Shown here one piece after another: positions 27,076-33,555 of a stretch of 33,555 bases of DNA. Source of the stretch: a virus. The notes beneath the pieces are model-generated. The model made no database searches and was not told where the DNA came from. It worked only from the letters and a program-made list of their open reading frames with translations. Position 1 is the stretch's first letter. Each line of letters starts with the position of its first letter. The DNA lies in IMG/VR virus record IMGVR_UViG_3300020395_000047, positions 1 through 33,555 of that record. One strand, given 5' to 3'. The position numbers and the translations under genes were made by a program.

Positions 27076-27078
27076 ATA
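27071..27078 (+). promoter_or_regulatory. Late promoter motif before gp13
   Basis: CATAAATA contains the TAA stop of the 129-aa gene (27073-27075) and ends 25 bases before the gp13 ATG at 27103. Confidence 0.6.
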
Positions 27079-27102
27079 ACATTATACTAGTAAAGTAGAT
27101 AA

Positions 27103-27942
27103 ATGGCTCAACCAAGCACTCGAGGAGAACTTATAGACTACTGTAAGAGGAAACTTGGCGCGCCTGTTTTAGAAATAAACGTTGCTGATGAGCAAGTAGA
27201 AGATATTATAGATGATGCAGTGCAGTTTTTTCAAGAAAGACATTTTGATGGGGTATATCAGACTTATTTAAAATATCAAATTACACAAGATGATATCGAT
27301 AGAGGAAGAGCAAAAAAAGGTGGTGTAGGAATTACAACTATTTCTGCTACAACAACAATTAATGGAGAATCCCTACAATTTGATTTTGAAGAAAATAGTA
27401 ATTATTTACAAATTCCTCCTGAAATTATAGGAGTAACTAAAATATTTCATTTTGATGGAAGTAATACTATTACTAATAATATGTTTAGTGTGAAGTACCA
27501 GTTGTTCTTGAATGATATCTATTATTGGGGTACTACTGAACTTCTTTCTTATGCTATGACTAAGACATATCTTGAAGATATTAATTTCTTATTAACTACC
27601 CAGAAACAAATTAGATTTAATAAGAGACAGGATAGAATGTATTTGGATATTGATTGGGATAGTGTTACTGCTGGTGATTTTTTTGTTATTGATTGTTTTA
27701 GAATGTTAGATCCATCAGATTATCCTAGAGTATGGAATGATTCCTTTTTAAAACCTTATGCTACTGCATTACTTAAGAAGCAATGGGGACAAAATATGCT
27801 TAAATTTCAAGGTGTTAAATTGCCTGGAGGAATTGAATTAAATGGAAGAGAAATGTATGAAGATGCAGAAAAGGATTTAGAAAAGATAAGAGAGAATATG
27901 TCCAATACTTATGAACTTCCTCCATTGGATATGATAGGTTAA
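27103..27942 (+). CDS. 13: Neck protein gp13
   Basis: A 279-residue homologue of T4 gp13 (309 aa), which forms the upper neck ring that closes the portal after DNA packaging. Family features include the N-terminal TRGELIDYCKRKLGAPVLEI, the acidic helix VEDIIDDAVQFFQERHFDGV, PPEIIGVTKIFHF, the segment NNMFSVKYQLFLNDIYYWG, and a C-terminal EDAEKDLEKIRENM followed by YELPPLDMIG. It is preceded by a late promoter motif and separated from gp14 by four bases. No inserted beta modules are visible, in contrast to gp14 and gp15. Confidence 0.94.
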   Translation: MAQPSTRGELIDYCKRKLGAPVLEINVADEQVEDIIDDAVQFFQERHFDGVYQTYLKYQITQDDIDRGRAKKGGVGITTISATTTINGESLQFDFEENSNYLQIPPEIIGVTKIFHFDGSNTITNNMFSVKYQLFLNDIYYWGTTELLSYAMTKTYLEDINFLLTTQKQIRFNKRQDRMYLDIDWDSVTAGDFFVIDCFRMLDPSDYPRVWNDSFLKPYATALLKKQWGQNMLKFQGVKLPGGIELNGREMYEDAEKDLEKIRENMSNTYELPPLDMIG

Positions 27943-27946
27943 GAAT

Positions 27947-29344
27947 ATGGCACTTAATCCCTATTTCTTACAAGGATCTTCTACAGAACAGAATCTAGTC
28001 CAAAGCTTAATCAATGAACAGATTAAGATGTATGGAGTGGAGGTATATTATATTCCTAGAAGATATATGACTAAGACCACTGTAATACAGGAGGTCATTG
28101 AATCTAAGTTCGAGGAAGCAATTCCATTAGAAGCATATGTAGATACCTTTGATGGATATGAAGGTCAAGGTTCTCTTCTATCTAAGTTTGGTGTTCAGGC
28201 ATTAGATGATTTAACTCTTATTATATCAAGAGATAGATTTGAAAACTATATTACTCCACTTATTAAGAATATACCAAACATAGAATTAGCAACTAGACCT
28301 AAAGAGGGAGACTTAATATATTTTCCATTAGGAGATAGATTATTTGAGATTAAGTTTGTAGAACATGAAAAACCATTTTATCAGTTAAAGAAAAATTATG
28401 TATATGAACTCAGATGTGAGCTTTACAGATATGAGGATGAGGTCATAGATACAGGAGTGGGTGATATTGATGATAACCTAGAGGAAGCAGGTTACATTGA
28501 AACACTTACTCTAGTGTCATCAGGAACAACTGCAGTTCTTACAGCTGGTATTGTTGATGGTGCATTAAGTAAGGTTACTATATCAAATAGAGGATATGAT
28601 TATACTAGTCTTCCAAGAGTTGCTATTTCCTCTGCTCCTTCAGCAGGATTAACTGCTATAGGTATAGCATCTATGAGGGATGATTTAGTGGATTATGATG
28701 GTGAGAAATCTTATAAGATTCAAAGGATAGATATTATTAATCCAGGTTATGGATATACTGTAGGACAAGAACCTGAAGTATACACAGTTGGTGGTGGAGG
28801 TGCAGGATTTGCTGCTACTGCCACTGTATCTGATGGTGCTATTGGAATAGTCACAATTACATCTGGAGGTAGTGGATACTCCACAACACCTACAATCACC
28901 TTCTCAGCACCTCCTGGAGCAGGTAGAACAGCAACTGCAGTTGCATATGTAGGTAGTGGTAATACAGTAGGTATTGTTACCCAAATTGGTATTACTGATG
29001 CTGGATCTGGATATACCAGTCCTCCAACTATTACAGTCACTGCACCTTACATGGGTGGTTCTGGAAACTATGTCTTTAATGAAGTAGTAACTGGTTCTGT
29101 AAGTGGTTCTACTGGTAGAGTTAAATCTTGGGATGCATCTACTATGGAACTCAATGTTTCAATCACTACAGGTGCATTTACAGTTGGAGAAGTTATTACA
29201 GGAGAAACATCAGGTGCAACCTATGAATATCAATTAGTTTCTTCTACTAATACTGATGATGGATTTGCTGAAAATAGTCCTATACAAAGTGCTGCTGATA
29301 ATATAATAGACTTCACAGAGACCAATCCATTTGGAATGCCCTAA
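27947..29344 (+). CDS. 14: Neck protein gp14 with large internal insertion
   Basis: A 465-residue homologue of T4 gp14 (256 aa), the second neck ring protein. Residues about 1-180 are the conserved core (NPYFLQGSSTEQNLVQSLIN, YYIPRRYMTKTTVIQEVIES, RPKEGDLIYFPLGDRLFEIK, YQLKKNYVYELRCELYRYED). The last 30 residues (AENSPIQSAADNIIDFTETN, PFGMP) are the conserved tail. Between them, about residues 183-434 are an insertion: four G-x-GY-x-x-x-P repeats (ISNRGYDYTSLP, INPGYGYTVG, TSGGSGYSTTP, TDAGSGYTSPP), then two 'V-x-G-x-x-S-G' segments (VTGSVSGSTG, ITGETSGAT). The insertion uses the same modules as the giant baseplate proteins. It starts four bases after the gp13 stop. Confidence 0.92.
   Translation: MALNPYFLQGSSTEQNLVQSLINEQIKMYGVEVYYIPRRYMTKTTVIQEVIESKFEEAIPLEAYVDTFDGYEGQGSLLSKFGVQALDDLTLIISRDRFENYITPLIKNIPNIELATRPKEGDLIYFPLGDRLFEIKFVEHEKPFYQLKKNYVYELRCELYRYEDEVIDTGVGDIDDNLEEAGYIETLTLVSSGTTAVLTAGIVDGALSKVTISNRGYDYTSLPRVAISSAPSAGLTAIGIASMRDDLVDYDGEKSYKIQRIDIINPGYGYTVGQEPEVYTVGGGGAGFAATATVSDGAIGIVTITSGGSGYSTTPTITFSAPPGAGRTATAVAYVGSGNTVGIVTQIGITDAGSGYTSPPTITVTAPYMGGSGNYVFNEVVTGSVSGSTGRVKSWDASTMELNVSITTGAFTVGEVITGETSGATYEYQLVSSTNTDDGFAENSPIQSAADNIIDFTETNPFGMP
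28495..29250 (+). repeat. G-x-GY repeat insertion within gp14
   Basis: Codes for about 250 residues: four G-x-GY-x-x-x-P units spaced 50-75 residues apart, each followed by a P-x-(I/V)-x-(I/V/F)-x-x-(A/P)-P strand and an Ala/Gly-rich segment, then a V-x-x-G-E-x-(I/V)-x-G-x-(T/S)-SG pair. It separates the conserved gp14 core from its conserved tail. Confidence 0.75.
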
Positions 29345-29347
29345 ATA
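29341..29347 (+). promoter_or_regulatory. Late promoter-like motif before gp15
   Basis: CTAAATA contains the TAA stop of gp14 (29342-29344) and ends 27 bases before the gp15 ATG. It differs from the CATAAATA copies at the base after C, so it is weaker evidence. Confidence 0.45.
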
Positions 29348-29373
29348 GTTTATTGATATAACAGGAATCGAGA

Positions 29374-30375
29374 ATGTTTGAATATTTTTATCACGAAATA
29401 ATGAGGAGGACCATTATATCCTTTGGTTCTATCTTTAATAATATTAATATAAACCACGAAAATAGTGATGGTTCTGTTGTAAGTACGACTAAGGTTCCTC
29501 TTGCTTATGGTCCTACTCAAAAGTTCCTAGCAAGATTGGAGCAAGTACCTGATCTAAACAGACCAGTTCAAATTAGTCTTCCAAGAATGTCATTTGAACT
29601 AAATGGTCTTAGTTATGATCCTGCAAGAAAATCAACAACTACACAAACATTTTTAAAAGGAGTTAAAGGAGATAAGAGTACCTTAGCAAAAACATATCTT
29701 CCTGTACCATATAACTTAGATTTTGAACTTAGTATATTCACTAAGTTGAATGATGATATGCTTCAGATAGTAGAGCAAATTCTCCCATACTTTCAACCTG
29801 CATATACTGTATCAGTAGACCTAGTTGATACTATTGGAGAGAAAAGAGATATTCCTATTGTTTTAAATTCTATCACTACTAGTGATGATTATGAGAGTGA
29901 TTTTTCTACTAGAAGAGCACTTATCTATACTATGAGATTTACTGCCAAGACCTATATGTTTGGTCCTGTCAATACAGATATTACCAAGGATGTTATCAAG
30001 AAAGCATCTATTGGATATGTTGCTGGTGGCAAGACATCTACTCCAACTAGAGAAGTTACATATAGTGTTGTACCTAGAGCAACTAAGGCATATGGTGATA
30101 CTGTTACTACTAACTTGAGTGAAAATATAGATGATAGTATTGCTATTATTAATGTAACCAGTGCTAGTGGTATTGAAGCAACTAATTACATATACATAGA
30201 TCAGGAGGAAATGTATGTCGAATCCATTTCAGGAACAGCATTAACTGTTAAGAGGGGTCAAGATAATACTGCTGCTGTAGACCATGTAAATGGTGCAGAA
30301 GTTAAAGTTATCACTTCTACAGATAATAATGCTATAGAATTTGGAGATGACTTTGGTTTTGATGGAACTATCTAA
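29374..30375 (+). CDS. 15: Tail sheath stabiliser/terminator gp15
   Basis: A 333-residue homologue of T4 gp15 (272 aa), which caps the sheath and joins tail to neck. The conserved start is MFEYFYHEIMRRTIISFGSI followed by FNNI, then VPLAYGPTQKFLARLEQVPD, LPRMSFELNGLSYDPARK and YLPVPYNLDFELSIFTKLND, LQIVEQILPYFQPAYTVSVD. Residues about 245-312 are an inserted EiiTY-RG module (TNYIYIDQEEMYVESIS then VKRGQDN and DHVNGAEVKVI). The tail NAIEFGDDFGFDGTI is the conserved C terminus. It is preceded by AGGAA (about 29363) as a weak ribosome-binding site, and its stop overlaps the gp16 ATG (TAATG). Confidence 0.94.
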   Translation: MFEYFYHEIMRRTIISFGSIFNNININHENSDGSVVSTTKVPLAYGPTQKFLARLEQVPDLNRPVQISLPRMSFELNGLSYDPARKSTTTQTFLKGVKGDKSTLAKTYLPVPYNLDFELSIFTKLNDDMLQIVEQILPYFQPAYTVSVDLVDTIGEKRDIPIVLNSITTSDDYESDFSTRRALIYTMRFTAKTYMFGPVNTDITKDVIKKASIGYVAGGKTSTPTREVTYSVVPRATKAYGDTVTTNLSENIDDSIAIINVTSASGIEATNYIYIDQEEMYVESISGTALTVKRGQDNTAAVDHVNGAEVKVITSTDNNAIEFGDDFGFDGTI

Positions 30376-30800
30376 TGACTAAAAACTTTGATGAATTAAA
30401 TGATACTTTTAATGTTTCTGGAGAGATAGTTTCTACGGAATCAACTGAGGTTGGAATAACTAAACCAGAAAGACATGAAAGAACTGATATTGAAAAAGAC
30501 TATGAGTATACTCGTGGTAATCTTTACAGCATCATAGAGAAGGGTCAGGAAGCAATTAATGGTATTCTTGAACTTGCACAGGATAGTGAGATGCCAAGGG
30601 CATATGAAGTTGCTGGTCAGTTGATAAAGAGTGTTTCTGATGCTACTGATAAGTTAATGGATTTACAGAAGAAGTTAAAAGATGTAGAAGAAGAGAAAGT
30701 ATCTAAAGGACCTAGTACAGTTAATAATTCTCTTTTTGTTGGTTCTACAGCAGAGTTAGCAAAGATGTTGAAGTCTGTTAATATGGAAGATAATAAATAA
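30375..30800 (+). CDS. 16: Small terminase subunit gp16
   Basis: A 141-residue homologue of T4 gp16 (164 aa), the DNA-recognition and regulatory subunit of the packaging motor. The N terminus (FDELNDTFNVSGEI) leads to HERTDIEKDYEYTRGNLYSI, IEKGQEAINGILELAQDSEM with PRAYEVAGQLIKSVSDATDK, and a helical coiled-coil run LMDLQKKLKDVEEEK; this central helical pair drives ring assembly in the family. The C-terminal VNNSLFVGSTAELAKMLKSV is a typical gp16 tail. Its ATG overlaps the gp15 stop by one base. The large subunit gene is separated from it by the 656-aa fibre gene and two small genes. Confidence 0.93.
   Translation: MTKNFDELNDTFNVSGEIVSTESTEVGITKPERHERTDIEKDYEYTRGNLYSIIEKGQEAINGILELAQDSEMPRAYEVAGQLIKSVSDATDKLMDLQKKLKDVEEEKVSKGPSTVNNSLFVGSTAELAKMLKSVNMEDNK
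30792..30799 (+). promoter_or_regulatory. Weak late promoter-like motif before the 656-aa gene
   Basis: AATAAATA overlaps the 3' end of gp16 and lies 43 bases before the next ATG. The stop codon register differs from the other copies, so it may be chance. Confidence 0.3.
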
Positions 30801-30806
30801 AGTATA

Positions 30807-30836
30807 GGGAGAGAAATCCCACAGTATTTTGATACT
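30807..30836 (+). other. Two short inverted repeats in the gp16-fibre gap
   Basis: GGGA (30807-30810) pairs with TCCC (30817-30820), and AGTAT (30823-30827) pairs with ATACT (30832-30836) around TTTG. Both stems are short and fall in the leader of the 656-aa gene, which has no Shine-Dalgarno sequence. They could modulate translation or mRNA ends, or be chance. Confidence 0.3.
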
Positions 30837-30842
30837 CATAAC

Positions 30843-32813
30843 ATGTCTGACGACTATAAAAATTTACCATCGATTGACGACTTTGAAGAAAGTAATGAAG
30901 AATTACCGTCAGTTGCTGATCTTGTAGAAGAAAAAGATTTACCATCTGTAGAAAGTTATATAGAAAAAGAAGAAGAAATAGAAGAAGCTGTACAAACTAT
31001 AGAAGATGCTAATGGCGAAACCTTTGCTGAAGTAAAGGATATAGTTCCCCCTTGGCCTGAATTATTACGTTTAGTTAATGATGTTAAAGAAAGTATTCCT
31101 GAGATACCTGAGATAAAGTCATATGACAATGAACTACAAGAACTTTTAACTCATATAGAACAAGTAAGGGAAAGCATTCCAGAAGTCCCAGAAGTAAGAT
31201 ATTATGAAGATCAGATAGAAGCACTAAAAGAAGATATTGAAGGGGTTAGAGGAGATATTCCTAAGTTCCCTAAGTGGGTTAATGAGGTTAATCAAGTACC
31301 AGATTTTTCTTGGATTGGCAAGACCTTTGGTGTAATTGATGATGACTTTGAAAAGGTCAATGATAACTTACATACCCTTAAAGATACATTTAATCAGGAT
31401 ATAGAGAATCTTACAGAGAATCTAGAACTTAAGGATTTTGAAAAGAAGGTTGAGATTAAGGAAGTAAAAGAGTATCTACAAGAAACCAAGGATAAAATAT
31501 ATGAGGAATTGAAAGAGACTGCTCTTAAAATATATGAGCATAGGAATCAGTTTAAAGATGATGATAGGAAGTTAAAAAAGAGTGTATTAAGTAAACTGAA
31601 TGAAGCAAAACAGAATATTGAGAAAAAGATAGATGAGTCTAATAGTAAGTATCGAGATTCTAATAAAGAAATTAGAAATTACTTCAATGGATTGAAAGAG
31701 GAAGTTGCTAATCTTCCAGAAGTAAAATACTATGATAAGGATATTAGGAAGTTAAGTGATAAGACAGAAACTCATACTGTTAATATTGCAGACCTTTATA
31801 AGATTGTTGAGGATATAAAGGGAAAGCAAGAAGTATTAAAAGAAGGATATGATAAGTATGCTTTTGGTACAGATCCAGCAAGACCTATAGGACCTGATCC
31901 TAAAGAAAAGCAAGGTAATGATCCTCTTACTGCTACAGATCAGAAGTTTGCTACTCTTCAAGATTTAGCAGCAAACTATAGGTTATTTGTTAATAGAGTT
32001 GAGCAGCAATTATATACCATCGGTGGAGGTGGTGCAGGATTTATAAAGGATCTTGATGATGTTAATTTTGATTCTACTAATAATGACTTATTAATATATG
32101 ATGGTGATAATTCTAGATGGGTTGGTATTGCTAGTACTGCTCTTGCTGGTTCTCCTTCAGAATTAGCTAATTCTTGTTCTGGAAATAATCTTACAGTAAA
32201 ACATCTTTCTGTAACTGGAATAGCTACTTATGAAGATGTAAAAAATATTGATTCTATTGGTATTATTACTGGTAGAAGTGATATGAATATTCAGGGGAAT
32301 GCCACTATAGTTGGTATTCTTACTGTAGGTTCTTCATCTATTACTTTTGATGGTGATGCTAATGTAGTTAATGTTGGAACTGGAATTACTATAAATGCTT
32401 CTAGCAATACAATTGAGGTAGGTGGAAGTAAAATTGCGGATGCTAGTGGTAATGCTAATTTTGTGGGAGTTGTAACTGCTACTGCTTTTGATACTTCTAT
32501 TGGAGAAATAAGAGGAACTTCTAAAACTGTTACTTCTACTAGTGGAGTGGTTATTGTGGGAATTACTACTGCATATAGATCTGCTACTTATCAAATACAG
32601 GCAACTCAAGGTTCTAATTATAATATGACAACTATCCATGTTATTCATGATGGAACTAATACATATATGACTGAATATGGAACTATCAATGTACCAACAG
32701 GAATAGCAACTTATAATACAGATATTAATAGTGGAGTAATGAGACTCATTGGATATGCCTCCTCTACTACTTCAACTACGTTTAAAGTATTTTCAACTGC
32801 AGTAGATCGCTAA
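30843..32813 (+). CDS. Coiled-coil and fibre-like virion protein (656 aa)
   Basis: A conserved type of protein between the terminase genes of cyanophages. Residues 1-60 are acidic, with repeated LPS(I/V) units (LPSIDDF, LPSVADL, LPSVESY). Three P-E-(I/V)-x-E-(I/V)-(K/R)-x-Y-(D/Y) units occur near 85, 111 and 291, each followed by a helix. About 145-345 is a long charged coiled coil (FEKKVEIKEVKEYLQETKDK; LNEAKQNIEKKIDESNSK). A Gly hinge (GGGGAG) with IKDLDDVNFDSTNNDLLIYD starts a fibre-like part with 'VTGI...VGI' and 'GIITGRSDM...VGILTVG' repeats typical of marine phage fibres. The C terminus (about 577-653) is a copy of the DGTN-EYG domain found in gp7. It is probably a neck whisker or head-tail fibre; identity with T4 wac is not shown. 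Confidence 0.8.
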   Translation: MSDDYKNLPSIDDFEESNEELPSVADLVEEKDLPSVESYIEKEEEIEEAVQTIEDANGETFAEVKDIVPPWPELLRLVNDVKESIPEIPEIKSYDNELQELLTHIEQVRESIPEVPEVRYYEDQIEALKEDIEGVRGDIPKFPKWVNEVNQVPDFSWIGKTFGVIDDDFEKVNDNLHTLKDTFNQDIENLTENLELKDFEKKVEIKEVKEYLQETKDKIYEELKETALKIYEHRNQFKDDDRKLKKSVLSKLNEAKQNIEKKIDESNSKYRDSNKEIRNYFNGLKEEVANLPEVKYYDKDIRKLSDKTETHTVNIADLYKIVEDIKGKQEVLKEGYDKYAFGTDPARPIGPDPKEKQGNDPLTATDQKFATLQDLAANYRLFVNRVEQQLYTIGGGGAGFIKDLDDVNFDSTNNDLLIYDGDNSRWVGIASTALAGSPSELANSCSGNNLTVKHLSVTGIATYEDVKNIDSIGIITGRSDMNIQGNATIVGILTVGSSSITFDGDANVVNVGTGITINASSNTIEVGGSKIADASGNANFVGVVTATAFDTSIGEIRGTSKTVTSTSGVVIVGITTAYRSATYQIQATQGSNYNMTTIHVIHDGTNTYMTEYGTINVPTGIATYNTDINSGVMRLIGYASSTTSTTFKVFSTAVDR

Positions 32814-32816
32814 ATA
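32810..32816 (+). promoter_or_regulatory. Late promoter-like motif before the 88-aa gene
   Basis: CTAAATA includes the TAA stop of the 656-aa gene (32811-32813) and ends 26 bases before the ATG at 32842. Spacing matches the other late motifs. Confidence 0.45.
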
Positions 32817-32841
32817 TTAAGGTAAATGATGTATTAATAGA

Positions 32842-33108
32842 ATGATTTCCTTTAAGGAGTTTCGACAGGAGAGTGTTAAAGAGTCGACGCAACTAAAAGC
32901 TCGTAGAGGAAATGTAATTGACGTATATCTTGGATGGAGAGGAAAAGGCTACATGATAAAAATGTTTTTCCCTTCAATCAAGCAACCATCACGCAGAGAA
33001 GTTCAGGATCAAGTAGATAAAGTATATCCTGGATCTAAACTCTGGTCTTACCAAGTTTCCAATTATGACCAAGGAGAACCACTCCTCCAAATCGGAGGTA
33101 GAAAATAA
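32842..33108 (+). CDS. Conserved cyanophage protein upstream of gp17 (88 aa)
   Basis: An 88-residue basic protein (starts MISFKEFRQESVKESTQLKA). Its core, IDVYLGWRGKGYMIKMFFPS followed by PSRREVQDQVDKVYPGSKLW and a C-terminal GEPLLQIGG, resembles from memory a conserved small protein preceding gp17 in cyanophages ('Y-x-IKMFFP', 'P-x-(R/K)-(R/K)-EV-x-D'). It is probably a small alpha/beta fold with a strand-strand-helix-strand layout. It starts with SFKEF, common in marine T4-like phage proteins. Codon use looks less A/T-extreme than in the giant genes. A small coiled-coil gene overlaps its 3' end by 44 bases in another frame. Function unknown; a packaging accessory role is only positional inference. 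Confidence 0.82.
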   Translation: MISFKEFRQESVKESTQLKARRGNVIDVYLGWRGKGYMIKMFFPSIKQPSRREVQDQVDKVYPGSKLWSYQVSNYDQGEPLLQIGGRK

Positions 33109-33208
33109 AGAATTGAAAAAGAAAGTTGAGCAACTAGAAAAAATTATAGATATGACTATAAAGACTAGGGAGCATGACAAAAAGTTTGGAAAGTATGAAA
33201 TGATGTAG
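33065..33208 (+). CDS. Short coiled-coil protein overlapping the 88-aa gene (47 aa)
   Basis: A 47-codon frame (starts MTKENHSSKSEVENKELKKK, then VEQLEKIIDMTIKT and HDKKFGKYEMM) begins inside the 88-aa gene and ends at TAG 33206-33208, ten bases before the gp17 start. The heptad-like LKKKVEQLEKIIDM supports a short coiled coil. The 44-base overlap and use of the interval before gp17 favour a real, translationally coupled gene; that part of the interval has no stop in this frame. A weak GGAG-like site lies outside good spacing. Function unknown. Confidence 0.6.
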   Translation: MTKENHSSKSEVENKELKKKVEQLEKIIDMTIKTREHDKKFGKYEMM

Positions 33209-33212
33209 GAGG
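33207..33212 (+). promoter_or_regulatory. Strong ribosome-binding site of gp17
   Basis: AGGAGG, five bases before the ATG at 33218, is the best Shine-Dalgarno sequence in the window and fixes the gp17 start. It overlaps the stop codon of the 47-aa gene. Confidence 0.85.
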
Positions 33213-33217
33213 TTATT

Positions 33218-33555
33218 ATGTCAGACAACATTTATCTAGGTAATCCCAACCTAAAAAAAGCAAATGTAGCACAAGAGTTTAGTCAAGAACAAATTCTTGA
33301 GTTTTATGCTTGTAGAAATGATCCAATTTATTTTGCAGAGAAGTATGTCAAGATTGTAAGTCTTGATGAAGGTCTGACACCTTTTAAGCCCTACCATTTT
33401 CAGAAGAAGTTAATTAAGAACTTTCATGAGAACAGATTCAATATCTGTAAGATGCCTAGACAGACAGGTAAGTCTACAACTTGCGTCGCTTATCTTTTAC
33501 ACTATGTTGTTTTTAATGATAGTGTAAATGTCGGTATACTAGCTAACAAAGCAGC
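33218..33555 (+). CDS. 17: Large terminase subunit gp17 (5' part, cut by window end)
   Basis: The first 112 codons of the packaging ATPase-nuclease (610 aa in T4). The start MSDNIYLGNPNLKKANVAQE follows a strong ribosome-binding site. Residues about 35-75 (DPIYFAEKYVKIVSLDEGLT, PYHFQKKLIKNFHENRF) are the conserved N-terminal region with the adenine-binding FQ near PYHFQ. MPRQTGKST (79-87, at about 33452-33478) is the Walker A motif, R-Q-x-G-K-S/T in terminases. The Walker B motif and C-terminal nuclease lie beyond the window. The frame is open to the end. Confidence 0.95.
   Translation, partial: MSDNIYLGNPNLKKANVAQEFSQEQILEFYACRNDPIYFAEKYVKIVSLDEGLTPFKPYHFQKKLIKNFHENRFNICKMPRQTGKSTTCVAYLLHYVVFNDSVNVGILANKA

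Noticed and set aside
28747-29040. Minus-strand 97-codon Pro/Val-rich frame in gp14
   Set aside because: It mirrors the repeated Gly/Thr-rich G-x-GY segment, which yields Pro-rich reverse frames.
32334-32648. Minus-strand 104-codon Ser/Asn-rich frame in the 656-aa gene
   Set aside because: Low-complexity reverse reading of fibre repeats; no independent support.
1-33555. tRNA genes, integrase, insertion sequences, attachment sites
   Set aside because: No cloverleaf, transposase, integrase-like frame or flanking direct repeats were recognised; gaps over 70 bases were read and hold only the sites listed.

Overview
The window reads as part of a low-GC marine T4-like myovirus genome, most likely a cyanophage of Prochlorococcus or Synechococcus (a cyanomyovirus). 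Gene content and order match the cyanophage baseplate-neck-terminase block: gp25, gp6, gp7-like giant, gp8, a DUF4815 giant, two small proteins, gp13, gp14, gp15, gp16, a fibre/coiled-coil protein, two small proteins and gp17 (cut by the window end). All supported genes are on the + strand. The small proteins at the left and just before gp17 also resemble conserved cyanophage hypotheticals from memory; a related Pelagibacter myovirus cannot be excluded without a search.

Region 1 (about 1-2413) is a cluster of very small genes plus a GT-A-like glycosyltransferase. It carries two textbook sigma70 promoters (TTGACA-17 bp-TATAAT at 156-184 and 1206-1234), a weaker one at 936-964, a 10-bp hairpin at 571-597, and a strong rho-independent terminator at 2387-2413. 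This looks like an early or host-polymerase-transcribed islet, insulated by the terminator from the late genes that follow.

Region 2 (2427-26479) is the baseplate and tail-tip module, opened by a T4-type late promoter motif (CATAAATA). gp25 and gp6 are of normal size. They are followed by a 4003-residue gp7-like protein, an enlarged gp8 (522 aa) and a 2646-residue DUF4815 protein. No separate gp9, gp10, gp11 or gp12 gene is visible between gp8 and gp13. The giants are built from recurring beta-rich modules (HG-x-TG-type, G-x-GY-type, EiiTY...RG-type, VGxGST linkers, and a DGTN...EYG domain).

Region 3 (26481-33555) holds a 70-aa coiled-coil protein, a 129-aa beta protein, the neck proteins gp13 and gp14, the tail terminator gp15, the small terminase gp16, a 656-aa coiled-coil/fibre protein, two small proteins and the start of the large terminase gp17. 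gp14 and gp15 carry the same modules as the giants, inserted between their conserved core and conserved C-terminal tail.

The most interesting signals are the circulation of a small set of modules through at least six virion proteins, the DUF4214-like helical segment inside the DUF4815 giant, late promoter motifs that contain the stop codon of the preceding gene, and the sigma70-driven islet of tiny genes beside the late operon. No tRNA, CRISPR array, insertion sequence or integrase was seen.
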